In this document: positions 37,266 to 46,936 of the stretch, piece after piece
How positions within the stretch are numbered: the first letter of the stretch is position 1
How the letters are laid out: the number at the start of each line of letters is the position of its first letter
Assembly: GCF_001305575.3 (NCBI RefSeq)
Contig: NZ_CP012373.2
Coordinates: 1,984,001-2,048,000 of the forward strand
Length of the DNA stretch: 64,000 nt
Source of the DNA: Beggiatoa leptomitoformis
GTDB taxonomy: Bacteria > Pseudomonadota > Gammaproteobacteria > Beggiatoales > Beggiatoaceae
Direction of reading: 5' to 3'
Notes under the pieces: generated by a model
The model's database searches: none
Told to the model about the DNA's origin: nothing
The model's input: the letters and a program-made list of their open reading frames with translations, nothing else
Made by a program: the position numbers and the translations under genes

Positions 37266-39341
37266 ATGTCTGCAACACAGGATTTATTAATAGAAATCGG
37301 GACGGAAGAGTTACCCCCCAAAAGCCTTAAGAATTTATCAGAAGCCTTTTTATCAGGTATTTGTGAAGGGTTAGAAACCCAGCATATTCAATATAATATG
37401 GCAAATCCTTATGCAACACCGCGCCGCCTAGCGGTATTAGTCAAAGGGGTTGCCGTACAACAGCCTGATATTCCCATAGAAAAGCGCGGACCTGCACTGA
37501 CTGCTGCATACGATAAAGAGGGCAAACCAAGCAAAGCCGCCGAAGGTTTTGCCCGTTCTTGCGGGGTAAGTTTTGCCGATTTAGAAAAATTAGAAACTGA
37601 CAAAGGTGCGTGGTTAGTTTATCGAACCTTGCAGAAAGGACAAGCAACGACTGAGCTATTAAATAATATTATTCACAATGCGTTAAATGCACTCCCGATT
37701 GCAAAACGGATGCGTTGGGGAAACTCAGATTTTGCTTTTGTTCGTCCTATTCATTGGGTATTGATTTTATTAGGTAGTCAAGTTATTGAAACGGAAATTT
37801 TAGGCGTAAAAAGTGGTAACACCTCACGCGGACACCGTTTCCATCATCCCGATGCGATTACAATCCATCATGCAGATGAGTACGCGAAAAAATTAGAGTC
37901 CGATGGTTTTGTCATTCCGACCTTTTCTATCCGTCAACAACGGGTAAAAATTCTGGTAGAAGAGGCGGCTGAAGGATTAGGCGGAACAGCGGTTATAGAC
38001 CCCGCGTTATTAGATGAAGTGACCAGTATTGTTGAAAATCCTTTCCCTATCACGGGCGAATTTGAAAAAGAATTCCTCGCTGTACCGCCTGAAGCCCTAA
38101 TTGCGACGATTAAAGGCAATCAAAAATACTTTCATGTCATTGATGCACAAGGTCAATTATTACCTTATTTCATTACCTTAGCCAATATTCAAAGCAAAAA
38201 TCCTAATGTGATTAAAGAGGGTAATGAACGGGTTATTCGTCCACGTTTAAGCGATGCAATGTTTTTCTGGAATCAGGATAAATTAAGCCCATTAGCCGAC
38301 CGTCAAGAGCGACTGAAAACCGTCACTTTTCAGGATAAATTAGGCAGTTTATTTGATAAATCGCAACGGGTTGCAATTGTCGCGGGGATTATTGCCAAAC
38401 AGTTGGGTGCAGACCCCAAACACGCGCAACGCGCCGCACAGTTAAGTAAATGCGATTTAATGACCAGCATGGTCAATGAATTTCCAGAATTACAGGGAAT
38501 TATGGGTGATTATTACGCACGGCATGATAATGAAGCCGATGCGGTAGCAATTGCCTTGCGTGAGCAATATATGCCGCGTTTTTGGGGGGATAATTTACCC
38601 CAAACGCCTATCGGTCAAGCCCTAGCAATTGCAGATAAATTAGATACTTTAGTAGGTATTTTTGGCATAGGACAAAGTCCAACAGGGGATAAAGACCCGT
38701 TTGGTTTGCGCCGTGCAACTTTGGGTATTTTACGTATTGTGATTGAATGTGCGTTACCCTTAAACATTCGCGTGTTATTACAAGAAACGGTTAAAGCCTA
38801 TCCCACAGAACTGACGGCTAACACAACCAGCGAACAAGTGTTTGAATTTATGTTAGACCGTTTGCGTGGTTATTATCAGGAACAAGGGATTAATAATAAT
38901 AGTATTGAAGCGGTGTTAAGCTGTCAGCCAGAATCGCCTTTAGACGCTGATAGACGTATTCGTGCGGTAGAAGCCTTTCAACAATTGCCCGCAGCGGAAA
39001 GTTTAGCGGCAGCGAATAAGCGTATCCATAATATTTTGAAAAAGGTGGAAGAACCTTTACCCAGCCACCCTGTTTTTACCCATTTTACTGAAGAGGCAGA
39101 ACGGGTTTTATATAACCAATTAACGCACACTGCCGAGATAATTAAACCCTTGTTAGTACAGGGTGATTATCAATCAAGTTTGCAACAACTCGCCAATTTA
39201 CGGGATGTTGTAGATAGCTTTTTTGATAAGGTGATGGTGATGATTGATGATGAAAAAGTCCGACGTAACCGTTTGGCTTTATTGCAAACATTACGAGCAT
39301 TATTTTTACAAATCGCGGATATTTCTCGCTTACAGGGATGA
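37266..39341 (+). CDS. glyS: glycyl-tRNA synthetase beta subunit
   Basis: tRNA-binding beta subunit, 691 residues (E. coli 689). Starts DLLIEIGTEELPPKSLKNL and has RRLAVLV, KRMRWGNSDFAFVRPIHW, AMFFWNQDKLSPLADRQERL, the HD-like part (LSKCDLMTSMVNEFPELQGI) and the C-terminal anticodon-binding helices ending FFDKVMVMIDDEKVRRNRLA. Directly downstream of glyQ. Confidence 0.97.
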   Translation: MSATQDLLIEIGTEELPPKSLKNLSEAFLSGICEGLETQHIQYNMANPYATPRRLAVLVKGVAVQQPDIPIEKRGPALTAAYDKEGKPSKAAEGFARSCGVSFADLEKLETDKGAWLVYRTLQKGQATTELLNNIIHNALNALPIAKRMRWGNSDFAFVRPIHWVLILLGSQVIETEILGVKSGNTSRGHRFHHPDAITIHHADEYAKKLESDGFVIPTFSIRQQRVKILVEEAAEGLGGTAVIDPALLDEVTSIVENPFPITGEFEKEFLAVPPEALIATIKGNQKYFHVIDAQGQLLPYFITLANIQSKNPNVIKEGNERVIRPRLSDAMFFWNQDKLSPLADRQERLKTVTFQDKLGSLFDKSQRVAIVAGIIAKQLGADPKHAQRAAQLSKCDLMTSMVNEFPELQGIMGDYYARHDNEADAVAIALREQYMPRFWGDNLPQTPIGQALAIADKLDTLVGIFGIGQSPTGDKDPFGLRRATLGILRIVIECALPLNIRVLLQETVKAYPTELTANTTSEQVFEFMLDRLRGYYQEQGINNNSIEAVLSCQPESPLDADRRIRAVEAFQQLPAAESLAAANKRIHNILKKVEEPLPSHPVFTHFTEEAERVLYNQLTHTAEIIKPLLVQGDYQSSLQQLANLRDVVDSFFDKVMVMIDDEKVRRNRLALLQTLRALFLQIADISRLQG

Positions 39342-39432
39342 TATGACAAGATGATAGGGGCGGCTTAATGCGTCCCTGATTGCGCAAGTAGCAAATTCTC
39401 TTTCTCTTTACTTAATAAAGTAGTCTTACCCC

Positions 39433-39978
39433 ATGAAATTAGTCATTTTAGACCGTGACGGGGTCATTAATCACGATTCCAATGAGTATATTAAATCGCC
39501 AGATGAATGGCACGCAATACCGGGGAGTTTAGCTGCGATTGCGCGACTAAATCAGGCGGGTTATCGCGTGGTTGTGATTACCAATCAGTCGGGTGTGGCG
39601 CGTGGTTTATTTACGTTAGATGATTTGAACGCGATTCATAATAAGATGTATCAACAGTTGAGCGAGGTTGGCGGTAACATTGAGGCAATTTTTTTCTGTC
39701 CGCATAACTTGCAAGACGATTGTCAATGTCGTAAACCCCGTGCGGGCTTATTTCATAATTTGGCAGAACGGTTGGGTATTTCCTTAACGGGCGTGCCTGC
39801 TGTTGGTGATTCTTTACGTGATTTACAAGCGGCCATTACCTGTGGCGCAAAACCTTTGCTGGTTTTAACGGGCAAGGGTGAAAAAACCTTACAAGAACTA
39901 AATGGATTTGGCGATGTTGCCGTATATGAAAACCTCGCTAGTGTTGTGGATGACCTCTTGAGTGAAAAACATGCGTAA
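39433..39978 (+). CDS. gmhB: D,D-heptose 1,7-bisphosphate 7-phosphatase
   Basis: HAD-superfamily phosphatase of ADP-heptose synthesis for lipopolysaccharide. 181 residues: nucleophile motif LDRDGVINHDS, VITNQSGVARGLF, the zinc cysteines in CPHNLQDDCQCRKPRAG and the acidic motif VGDSLRDLQA. It overlaps the start of plsC, and glyS lies upstream; the order glyQ-glyS-gmhB-plsC is common in gammaproteobacteria. Confidence 0.94.
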   Translation: MKLVILDRDGVINHDSNEYIKSPDEWHAIPGSLAAIARLNQAGYRVVVITNQSGVARGLFTLDDLNAIHNKMYQQLSEVGGNIEAIFFCPHNLQDDCQCRKPRAGLFHNLAERLGISLTGVPAVGDSLRDLQAAITCGAKPLLVLTGKGEKTLQELNGFGDVAVYENLASVVDDLLSEKHA

Positions 39979-40735
39979 TGATTTAACCCCTTCTACCTTC
40001 GTTCTTTATGGACGTTCTATTGCTTTTTATCTGGGTATCGTGGCGGCATTGATGGTATTTATGCCTTTATCGTTGCCACTCGCCTTGGTGCGTTACCCTG
40101 TTCGCTATCAAATTATGACGCACTTTGCGCACTTTTTTTTATGGTGGTTGGATAAAACTTGTCATTTGACTTATGAAGTGAAAGGCTTAGAAAATATTCC
40201 TAAAGATAAGCCTGTCATTGTATTGAGCAAACATCAATCTGCTTGGGAAACAATTGCTTATGCAAAAATATTACCATTTATGCAGGTGTGGGTTTTAAAA
40301 AAGGAATTATTGTGGATTCCATTGTTTGGTTGGGGGTTAGCAACAATGCGTCCGATTGCCATTGAACGGACAAATGTGCGCCGTTCTTTAGAACAGATTA
40401 TTGACCAAGGGCGTAAGCGGTTGGCGAATGGAATTTCTGTAATTATTTTTCCTGAAGGCACGCGGGTTGCACCAAACGAACGTGGACGTTATACCGTCAG
40501 TGGCGCATTATTGGCGGAGAAAAGTGGTTTTTCTGTGTTACCAATTGCGCATAATGCGGGTGTTTTTTGGCGACGACAGGGGTTTTTAAAATATCCCGGT
40601 GTTATTCAAGTGAGTATTGGAACATTAATTAAGACTGAAGGGAAAACTGCTAAGGTTATTAATACACAGGCTGAAGAGTGGATTGAGAATGAAATGAAGA
40701 AATTAGTACATGATGATGTTGTTACTAATGAGTAA
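39971..40735 (+). CDS. 1-acyl-sn-glycerol-3-phosphate acyltransferase-like protein
   Basis: PlsC-family lysophospholipid acyltransferase, 254 residues from the ATG at 39971 (a GTG at 39962 is also possible). It has membrane segments near the N-terminus (IAFYLGIVAALMVFMPLSLP), the catalytic box as KHQSAWE, i.e. H-x4-E instead of the usual H-x4-D but typical of this subgroup, and the substrate-binding motif IIFPEGTRVAPNERG. It overlaps the gmhB stop by eight bases. It should make phosphatidic acid; which acyl donor is used is unknown. Confidence 0.88.
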   Translation: MRNDLTPSTFVLYGRSIAFYLGIVAALMVFMPLSLPLALVRYPVRYQIMTHFAHFFLWWLDKTCHLTYEVKGLENIPKDKPVIVLSKHQSAWETIAYAKILPFMQVWVLKKELLWIPLFGWGLATMRPIAIERTNVRRSLEQIIDQGRKRLANGISVIIFPEGTRVAPNERGRYTVSGALLAEKSGFSVLPIAHNAGVFWRRQGFLKYPGVIQVSIGTLIKTEGKTAKVINTQAEEWIENEMKKLVHDDVVTNE

Positions 40736-40971
40736 TTCATTTTATTTTCAACAGACTAAATACTAAAGGTTTATAAGTTGATTTAAATAAGTTCTTTATG
40801 TCAAAATAAAACTTAACTTTTTTCTCACAATGGGTTAAATAGCGTTTATCTTAAATGGGCTGTTTACCATTTCTGGCGATAACAGAAATGGAATGGCTTG
40901 ACCCCTTGTTTTCAAAAACGCGCTTTTGTTAGCTGTAGTATGTTTAAAAACAGCTTGGAGTTTATCTCACA

Positions 40972-42240
40972 ATGTATAGAACGCTAATCTCTGCAAGGCG
41001 ATGGACAGTTTTAGGTTTAGTAATGACCGCTTTTATCAGTGGCTGTTCTACCGTTGAAACCACCGAACCAACCCCAACAGATACAGATAATGGCGGGTAT
41101 TCAGGAGAATATCCGACTGATATAACTATCCCAGATAATGGTAACGAGTCCCCTCCTGCTGATGGCTCTTATTATACGGTTGTTGCTGGCGACAGTTTGT
41201 ATGCAATTGCTCGACGCTACAATATGGATTGGCGTGCAATCGCAAGTAGTAATGGTATTGTTCCACCCTATAACTTGTCTGTAGGGCAGCAATTAATTAT
41301 TAATGGGAGTAGTAGTCCTAGTTATGATAGTGGCGCGGTAACTGCGCCTGTAAAATCAGTACCTACGCCACAACCGCAACCAACAACACCTGATTATAAT
41401 AACTATCCAAGTGTTAGCAGTGGTAATGTGCATGTCGTACAGCGTGGAGAAAGTTTATACGGTATCGCACGTTTGTATAATGTGGATTTTCGTAACATAG
41501 CTGCGTGGAATAATATTCCTGCCCCCTATGCGATTTCTGTTGGGCAACAGTTAAATTTATCTCCCGCAGGGACAACAGGTAGTACAACAGCCGCTGTTCC
41601 CGTTAGCAGTAGTCGTAATTATGCAACATCTGAAAATACCCATGTTGTACAAGCAGGTGAAACACTTTATAGCATTTCTAAACGCTATGGTGCTTCTGTG
41701 CAACAAGTGGCGAGTTGGAATAATATTCCTCAACCATACACGTTATCTGTCGGGCAACAGCTAACCGTTGGCACAGGGGGTGCCGTGACAAAAGCAAGCG
41801 TAGCAACCCGCAGTTATAGCCGTAGTACCGAACAATATCATACAGTTGCTAAAGGTGATACGCTATACAATATTGCAACCCGTTACGGGTTTACGCCGTT
41901 GGATGTTGCCGCATGGAATAATATTGCACCACCCTATAACATTATGTTAGGTCAACGTTTAATTGTTTCTCCCCCAGCTGCAAGCAGTTACACAGGGGAT
42001 ATGACAAGCCAATCTTATACAGGCAATACAAGCAGTACGCTTAAAACGCAAAGTGTTACTAACAATAGCCGTAACTTCTCACAAGCATATAGTTATCATG
42101 TGGTTGCGCAAGGAGAAACGCTGGGTAGTATTGCAGAACGCTATGGGTTGACCAGACAAGAACTTGCATTATGGAATGGCATTGGTAGTCCTTATACGGT
42201 CTATCCAGGACAACGTTTAATGATTATCCCGCCCAATTAG
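40972..42240 (+). CDS. lipoprotein with five LysM domains
   Basis: 422 residues. Lipoprotein signal ends at FISGC. Five LysM peptidoglycan-binding repeats follow, each with the pattern HVV-x-G-E-(S/T)-LY-x-IA-x-(R/K)-Y ... WNNI-x-x-PY-x-(L/I)-x-(V/L)-GQ-x-L, separated by Ser/Thr-rich linkers. There is no M23 peptidase or other catalytic domain, so it is a wall-binding protein. It stands immediately upstream of nlpD-like and rpoS genes but ends in its own strong terminator. Confidence 0.9.
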   Translation: MYRTLISARRWTVLGLVMTAFISGCSTVETTEPTPTDTDNGGYSGEYPTDITIPDNGNESPPADGSYYTVVAGDSLYAIARRYNMDWRAIASSNGIVPPYNLSVGQQLIINGSSSPSYDSGAVTAPVKSVPTPQPQPTTPDYNNYPSVSSGNVHVVQRGESLYGIARLYNVDFRNIAAWNNIPAPYAISVGQQLNLSPAGTTGSTTAAVPVSSSRNYATSENTHVVQAGETLYSISKRYGASVQQVASWNNIPQPYTLSVGQQLTVGTGGAVTKASVATRSYSRSTEQYHTVAKGDTLYNIATRYGFTPLDVAAWNNIAPPYNIMLGQRLIVSPPAASSYTGDMTSQSYTGNTSSTLKTQSVTNNSRNFSQAYSYHVVAQGETLGSIAERYGLTRQELALWNGIGSPYTVYPGQRLMIIPPN

Positions 42241-42247
42241 TCACTGT

Positions 42248-42283
42248 AAATAGACTTGTTCAGTCATGAACAAGTCTATTTTT
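42248..42283 (+). terminator. strong terminator after the LysM lipoprotein gene
   Basis: AAATAGACTTGTTCA (42248-42262) pairs perfectly with TGAACAAGTCTATTT (42267-42281), GTCA loop, followed by TT. Fifteen base pairs; it separates the LysM lipoprotein gene from nlpD. Confidence 0.92.
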
Positions 42284-42312
42284 AACTGACCCCAGCCAAG
42301 AAGTTGTACACC

Positions 42313-43179
42313 ATGTTTGCCGTTCGTCACCTTGCTTTATTCGCTAGCATTCTTCTCAGCAGTGCCTGTAGTAACAGCCTGTTTTTACCCCGTAATATAG
42401 ACAAACCCACCGCTGATGATAATACAGAATTCAGTGCGGCTGCTTCACAAATCACTTATGTCGTTAAAAAGGGTGATACGCTGTATGCCATTGCTCGTCA
42501 ATACAATACAACAGCAAATGCCATTGCCCGTTTAAACGGTTTTAGTGTTTCTAAAGCCCTACAAGTTGGACAAGTTATTCGTATTGCAACCACACAACAG
42601 CCCACCACCCCCAGCAAAACCACCCCTGTTGTTGTAACACCCGCGCCCAGTCGCACCACCACCCCTACCCCCAGCTATACAGCCCCAACGCCAACCTATT
42701 CCACACCTGCGACGAATACAACGCAAAAACAACCTTTACGTCAGGTATATAGAGGTTATCAACAAGAACCTGAAGTGACAGTTAAACCAACAACATCAGA
42801 TAGTTGTTTCCCTCCTGTACAATGGATATGGCCAACCAATGGGCGTGTTTCTGCCAGTGTTTCACCTGAAGGACGGCGGGGAATTAAGATAGCTAGTCAA
42901 CAAGGACAATCTGTCCGTGCTGCCGCTGCGGGTAAAGTTGTTTATAGTGGAACAGGAACAAATGGTTATCGTAATCTAATCATTCTACAACACAATAATG
43001 CTTATTATAGCGTCTATGCTGATAATCGCCGTTTACTCGTTCGCGAAGGCACACAAGTTGCGTCAGGACAAGCGATAGCCGAAATGGGAACAGATAGTAA
43101 CGGCATTGCCGCGTTACATTTTGAAATCAGATGCCGTACAAAAGCAGTTGATCCTTTGCTATATCTGCCCCCATTATAG
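42313..43179 (+). CDS. nlpD: NlpD-type murein hydrolase activator lipoprotein
   Basis: 288 residues from the ATG at 42313 (another in-frame ATG lies three codons upstream). Signal and lipobox LLSSAC, one LysM domain (ITYVVKKGDTLYAIARQYN), a Thr/Pro-rich linker, and a C-terminal M23/LytM domain (WPTNGRVSASVSPEGRRGIK ... LHFEIRCRTKAVDPLLYLP). The first zinc ligands of active LytM enzymes (H-x3-D) are replaced by GIKIAS, as in E. coli NlpD, which activates the amidase AmiC without cutting. Directly upstream of rpoS, the standard gammaproteobacterial pairing. Confidence 0.92.
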   Translation: MFAVRHLALFASILLSSACSNSLFLPRNIDKPTADDNTEFSAAASQITYVVKKGDTLYAIARQYNTTANAIARLNGFSVSKALQVGQVIRIATTQQPTTPSKTTPVVVTPAPSRTTTPTPSYTAPTPTYSTPATNTTQKQPLRQVYRGYQQEPEVTVKPTTSDSCFPPVQWIWPTNGRVSASVSPEGRRGIKIASQQGQSVRAAAAGKVVYSGTGTNGYRNLIILQHNNAYYSVYADNRRLLVREGTQVASGQAIAEMGTDSNGIAALHFEIRCRTKAVDPLLYLPPL

Positions 43180-43215
43180 GATCAAACTAACACATCAATT
43201 AATGATGAGGCAGAT

Positions 43216-44178
43216 ATGGATGACGACCCTATTGTATTAGATGATACGGACATCCTTGAAGGTGATGATGTCGCAGATGTTGACGAACCCGTCACGGAAG
43301 AAATAGAAGCAGGGGTTGTAGCCCCTGTTCACGATGTTGTGGATGGTGATCGTGATGCAACCCGTATTTATTTAAATGAAATTGGTTTTTCCGCACTTTT
43401 AACACCACAACAAGAAGTTGATTATGCACGGCGCGCTCAAAAAGGCGATATGGATGCACGGCGCATGATGATTGTGGCAAATTTACGCCTAGTCGTAAAA
43501 ATTGCGCGGCGTTATATGAATCGTGGGCTTGCTCTTTTAGATTTGATTGAAGAAGGCAATTTAGGTCTGATTCGTGCCGTAGAAAAATTTGACCCCGAAC
43601 GTGGGTTTCGCTTTTCAACCTACGCAACATGGTGGATTAAACAAACGATAGACCGCGCGTTGATGAACCAAACACGCACCATTCGTTTACCCATTCATGT
43701 CGTAAAAGAGCTAAATATTTACTTGCGTGCCGCACGTCAATTGTCACAAAAACTTGATCGCGAACCCACGCCTGAAGATGTTGCTCAAGAGCTAGACCGT
43801 CCGATTGAAGATGTAAAACGGATGTTAGGTTTAAACGAGCGGATTACCTCAGTTGACACGCCACGGGCAAATGACTCTGAAAAATCATTGCTTGACACTA
43901 TTCCTGACGAACAAAACCCCGACCCATCGGTATTATTACAAGATGCGGACATGTTAAAACACATTGAATTGTGGTTATCACAACTCAACGAGAAACAAAG
44001 ACGGGTTGTTGAACGTCGATTTGGTTTAGATGGTGATGAAGTTGCGACACTTGAACAAGTCGGTGCAGAAATCGGTATCACCCGCGAAAGAGTAAGACAA
44101 ATTCAACTGGAAGCCTTAAAACGATTGCGGGAAATTCTGGAAAAAGAAGGATTTTCAGGAGAAGCGTTGTTTAAATGA
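43216..44178 (+). CDS. rpoS: RNA polymerase sigma factor RpoS
   Basis: Stationary-phase and general stress sigma factor. 320 residues. After an acidic leader ([20 protein letters not shown]) come region 1.2 ([20 protein letters not shown]), region 2 ([52 protein letters not shown]), region 3, and region 4 ([20 protein letters not shown]). Start at ATG 43216 just after AATGATGAGGCAGAT, which carries GAGG as ribosome-binding site. In relatives a main rpoS promoter lies inside nlpD; none was verified here. Confidence 0.96.
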   Translation: MDDDPIVLDDTDILEGDDVADVDEPVTEEIEAGVVAPVHDVVDGDRDATRIYLNEIGFSALLTPQQEVDYARRAQKGDMDARRMMIVANLRLVVKIARRYMNRGLALLDLIEEGNLGLIRAVEKFDPERGFRFSTYATWWIKQTIDRALMNQTRTIRLPIHVVKELNIYLRAARQLSQKLDREPTPEDVAQELDRPIEDVKRMLGLNERITSVDTPRANDSEKSLLDTIPDEQNPDPSVLLQDADMLKHIELWLSQLNEKQRRVVERRFGLDGDEVATLEQVGAEIGITRERVRQIQLEALKRLREILEKEGFSGEALFK

Positions 44179-44285
44179 CAATATTGTCGAGGTTTTGGTC
44201 AGGCAAGATTTAATAAAGTGTCATCATAAAACCAAATAAAACCGAATTATCGTCAGATTTACTAACAATACTGTAGAACAAACAC

Positions 44286-44325
44286 AAAACCCCTTGAACT
44301 GAATATCAGCGCAAGGGGTTTTTTT
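44286..44325 (+). terminator. intrinsic terminator downstream of rpoS
   Basis: AAAACCCCTTG (44286-44296) pairs with CAAGGGGTTTT starting at 44312, loop of about 15 nt, then TTT. It lies 107 bp after the rpoS stop. Confidence 0.85.
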
Positions 44326-44412
44326 ATACAAAAATACACGGACTATTTATAATAACCTGATATAGAAAAAATTTTTCAATCTAAAAATAACTAACCACGA
44401 TGAACAAAAAAC

Positions 44413-44429
44413 TTGGCACTCTAATTGCC
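44413..44429 (+). promoter_or_regulatory. predicted sigma-54 (RpoN) -24/-12 promoter
   Basis: TTGGCACTCTAATTGCC at 44413-44429 matches the consensus TGGCAC-N5-TTGC: the invariant GG is at 44415-44416 and GC at 44427-44428, exactly ten bases apart. Expected transcription start is about 44440. No coding frame lies downstream on this strand; only two hairpins do. Enhancer-binding sites were not identified. Confidence 0.72.
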
Positions 44430-44439
44430 TTATAGGAAA

Positions 44440-44525
44440 TAGCTACATGATGGATTGCTCCTACCCAGTCTGCATGTAGTTAGGTAGCTTGGGTACTGGT
44501 CACACCCATGCTACCGCATTTTATT
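44440..44525 (+). ncRNA. candidate RpoN-dependent small RNA between rpoS and rpoH
   Basis: From the predicted start, a first hairpin pairs AGCTACATG (44441-44449) with CATGTAGTT (44473-44481); its 23-nt loop contains CTCCT (44458-44462), complementary to AGGAG ribosome-binding sites. A second hairpin pairs GGTAGC-TTGGGT (44483-44494) with ACCCA-TGCTACC (44504-44515), one mismatch, followed by GCATTTTATTT, which would end the transcript. It resembles no small RNA family I know by sequence. Prediction only; expression not shown. Confidence 0.5.
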
Positions 44526-44640
44526 TAAACACACAAAACAAAACTGTCTAAACAAAAGCCCTCAGACCAAAATAGGGACAAATCAATATATTTCCCATTT
44601 ATCCAGCAAATACCGCAAAAAATCAGCCCGTTAATTACAA

Positions 44641-45507
44641 TTATATTGCGGTTAGTAAATTCTTCTTCAATTTTTTCATTGCATTATTTTCAATTTGCCG
44701 AATACGTTCCGCAGAAACATTGTACTGTTCAGCCAACTCTTGCAATGTTGCTTTCTCGTCGCCTAACCAACGCTTCTGTAAAATATCTTGGCTACGCAAA
44801 TCCAGTTGATCTAAAGCCTGTTTAAGCTGTTTATTCCCATGCGCATCCCACTCCGCCTGCTCAATCATGGTTGCGGGATCGTAACGAATGTCTTCTAAAT
44901 ATGCCGCTGGTGCAAGCATTTCATTTTCTTCATCGGCATCATTTGGCGCGTCAAACGCCATATCGTGCATTGTCAAACGGGTTTCCATTTCCAGCACATC
45001 TTTAGTGCTGACACCCAAATCTTTTGCAACCGACTCTACTTCAGCATTCGTTAACCAACCTAAATGCTTTTTTGCACTTCTTAAGTTAAAAAACAACTTA
45101 CGTTGTGACTTGGTTGTAGCGACCTTAACAATTCGCCAGTTACGCAAAATATACTCATGAATTTCTGCACGAATCCAATGGACTGCAAAAGAAACCAAAC
45201 GCACGCCAACCGTCGGGTCAAAGCGTTTAACGGCTTTCATCAAGCCAATATTGCCTTCTTGAATTAAATCCGCTTGCGGTAAGCCATAGCCACGATAGCT
45301 ATGTGCAATGTGCATCACAAAACGCAAATGCGACATTACCAATACCCGAGCCGCTTCAAGGTCTTCTTCACTCCGCAAGCGAACAGCCAGTGCTTTCTCT
45401 TCATCACTGGTTAACATTGGAATTGCTCTAATAGCCTGCGCATAACCTTCAATGCTTTGACCGGGAACAGCAAGTTGCAAATTAAGCGTTAATGTCTGAG
45501 ATGTCAT
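44641..45507 (-). CDS. rpoH: heat-shock sigma factor RpoH (sigma-32)
   Basis: 288 residues from the ATG at 45507, which has GGGGAGG eight bases upstream; an earlier in-frame ATG at 45549 lacks this. Contains the RpoH box [15 protein letters not shown], region 2 ([54 protein letters not shown]) and region 4 ([20 protein letters not shown]). It converges on rpoS, with the candidate small RNA between them. ftsX/ftsE, the usual upstream neighbours, are absent. Confidence 0.95.
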   Translation of the reverse strand: MTSQTLTLNLQLAVPGQSIEGYAQAIRAIPMLTSDEEKALAVRLRSEEDLEAARVLVMSHLRFVMHIAHSYRGYGLPQADLIQEGNIGLMKAVKRFDPTVGVRLVSFAVHWIRAEIHEYILRNWRIVKVATTKSQRKLFFNLRSAKKHLGWLTNAEVESVAKDLGVSTKDVLEMETRLTMHDMAFDAPNDADEENEMLAPAAYLEDIRYDPATMIEQAEWDAHGNKQLKQALDQLDLRSQDILQKRWLGDEKATLQELAEQYNVSAERIRQIENNAMKKLKKNLLTAI

Positions 45508-46270
45508 GGTAAACCTCCCCTCATAAGCGTTGTGAGATATGCTTGGCATTCTGTTGACAGAGCGCGAAAATCATGAGGATGGTATCTTCAACGCTTTTGT
45601 ACAGATTTAAACCCAGTGTAACACTCAGGTATTATTATGTCAAGTGAATCAAACAATCAGTTTCACACAGTCGTATAAGTTTTATACAAACTAACTATTC
45701 TATTTGACTAGTATTATTAAACGGGTTGTCTAATTTTTGTATAAGGTTAAAACCTTAGTCGTTGTCAACGCAACGATTAGCATACAAAATCTGCCAGTGA
45801 GGCATAAAACAAGGGTTAGCAAATCGGAAAAAGAAAGGGAGAAAACGATAATTCCCCCTCTATATCAACTTTGCACAGGCTGCAAAGCATTTGATGATAA
45901 TGAAGTATTAACAGTAATTAATACTGATGTTGAGGTATTGATGGTTAATATAACATAGCTTTTTCAGACTAGGGATTAATTTTTAGTTATAAAAATACCT
46001 AATAAATTAAGAAAATTTATAGCTTATGAAACATTATAATACAATGAGTTTTTTCATAAATTTACATTTTATCCTTTAGTGTCCATCCATAAACTTTATG
46101 TAATCCTGATAACATTAACTAAATTTTTTAAACTTGGCAGATACTTTATTACCTGTCTGAATCAGGCTTAATAACGGCTTTAAAAAGGAAAGACAAAAGA
46201 TTAAGCTTCTAATAATCCAATTAATTTTAGAACACAACTACTTTTTTACTCACCTACTAAATTAAACAAA
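45508..46270. other. long AT-rich region between rpoH and murU
   Basis: 763 bp between divergent genes. It holds a small palindrome GTATAA-GTT-TTATAC (45673-45687), which could be an operator in the rpoH upstream region, and otherwise very AT-rich DNA. An open frame at 45737-45958 starts with TTG and has no coding character. No tRNA or strong hairpin seen. Confidence 0.45.
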
Positions 46271-46936
46271 ATGATACGTGCCATGATACTTGCGGCAGGG
46301 CGTGGGGAGCGGATGCGCCCTCTCACTGATACCTGTCCTAAACCTTTATTACAGGCAGGCGGTAAAGCATTAATTGAACATCATATTGAACGATTGGTTA
46401 ATGCTGGATTTACAGAGATTATTATTAATCATGCGTGGCTAGGTGAAAAAATAGAACAAACATTGGGTGATGGTTCACATTATGGCGCAACATTTTTCTA
46501 CTCCCGCGAAACCCAAGCACTAGAAACAGGGGGCGGAATTTATCAAGCCTTACCATTACTAGGGAATGCACCTTTTTTGGTAGTTAATGGTGATATATGG
46601 TGTGACTATCCATTTGCACGATTTCACCATTTTCATTTGCAAGGATTAGCACATTTAGTATTAGTTGATAATCCTATCCAACATCCATCAGGTGATTTTT
46701 ATTTAGAAAATGCCACCGTTTCCCCACAAGGAGAACCCCGTTTAACATTCAGCGGAATTGCTTATTATCACCCTATATTATTTAAAAATTGTACGGCGGG
46801 TAAATTTTCTATTGTTCCATTACTATTAGAAGCAATGAAAAATCAACAAGTAAGTGGCGAACACTATCACGGAAAATGGCTAGATATTGGTACACCCGAG
46901 CGATTAGCCTTATTGAATGCGTTAATCGTGGTTTAA
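46271..46936 (+). CDS. murU: N-acetylmuramate alpha-1-phosphate uridylyltransferase-like nucleotidyltransferase
   Basis: 221 residues of the sugar-nucleotidyltransferase family. The N-terminus has the pyrophosphorylase signature AMILAAGRGERMRPLTDTCP with the catalytic KP following, then TGGGIYQALPLLG and the metal Asp in FLVVNGDIWCDYPF. Length and text match MurU of the cell-wall recycling pathway (AmgK-MurU), which makes UDP-MurNAc and bypasses fosfomycin-sensitive synthesis. The kinase gene amgK, often next to it, is not here, so a thymidylyltransferase role is a minor alternative. Confidence 0.85.
   Translation: MIRAMILAAGRGERMRPLTDTCPKPLLQAGGKALIEHHIERLVNAGFTEIIINHAWLGEKIEQTLGDGSHYGATFFYSRETQALETGGGIYQALPLLGNAPFLVVNGDIWCDYPFARFHHFHLQGLAHLVLVDNPIQHPSGDFYLENATVSPQGEPRLTFSGIAYYHPILFKNCTAGKFSIVPLLLEAMKNQQVSGEHYHGKWLDIGTPERLALLNALIVV

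Noticed and set aside
45737-45958. 73-residue open frame upstream of murU
   Set aside because: TTG start, no ribosome-binding site, no recognisable domain, AT-rich intergenic setting.
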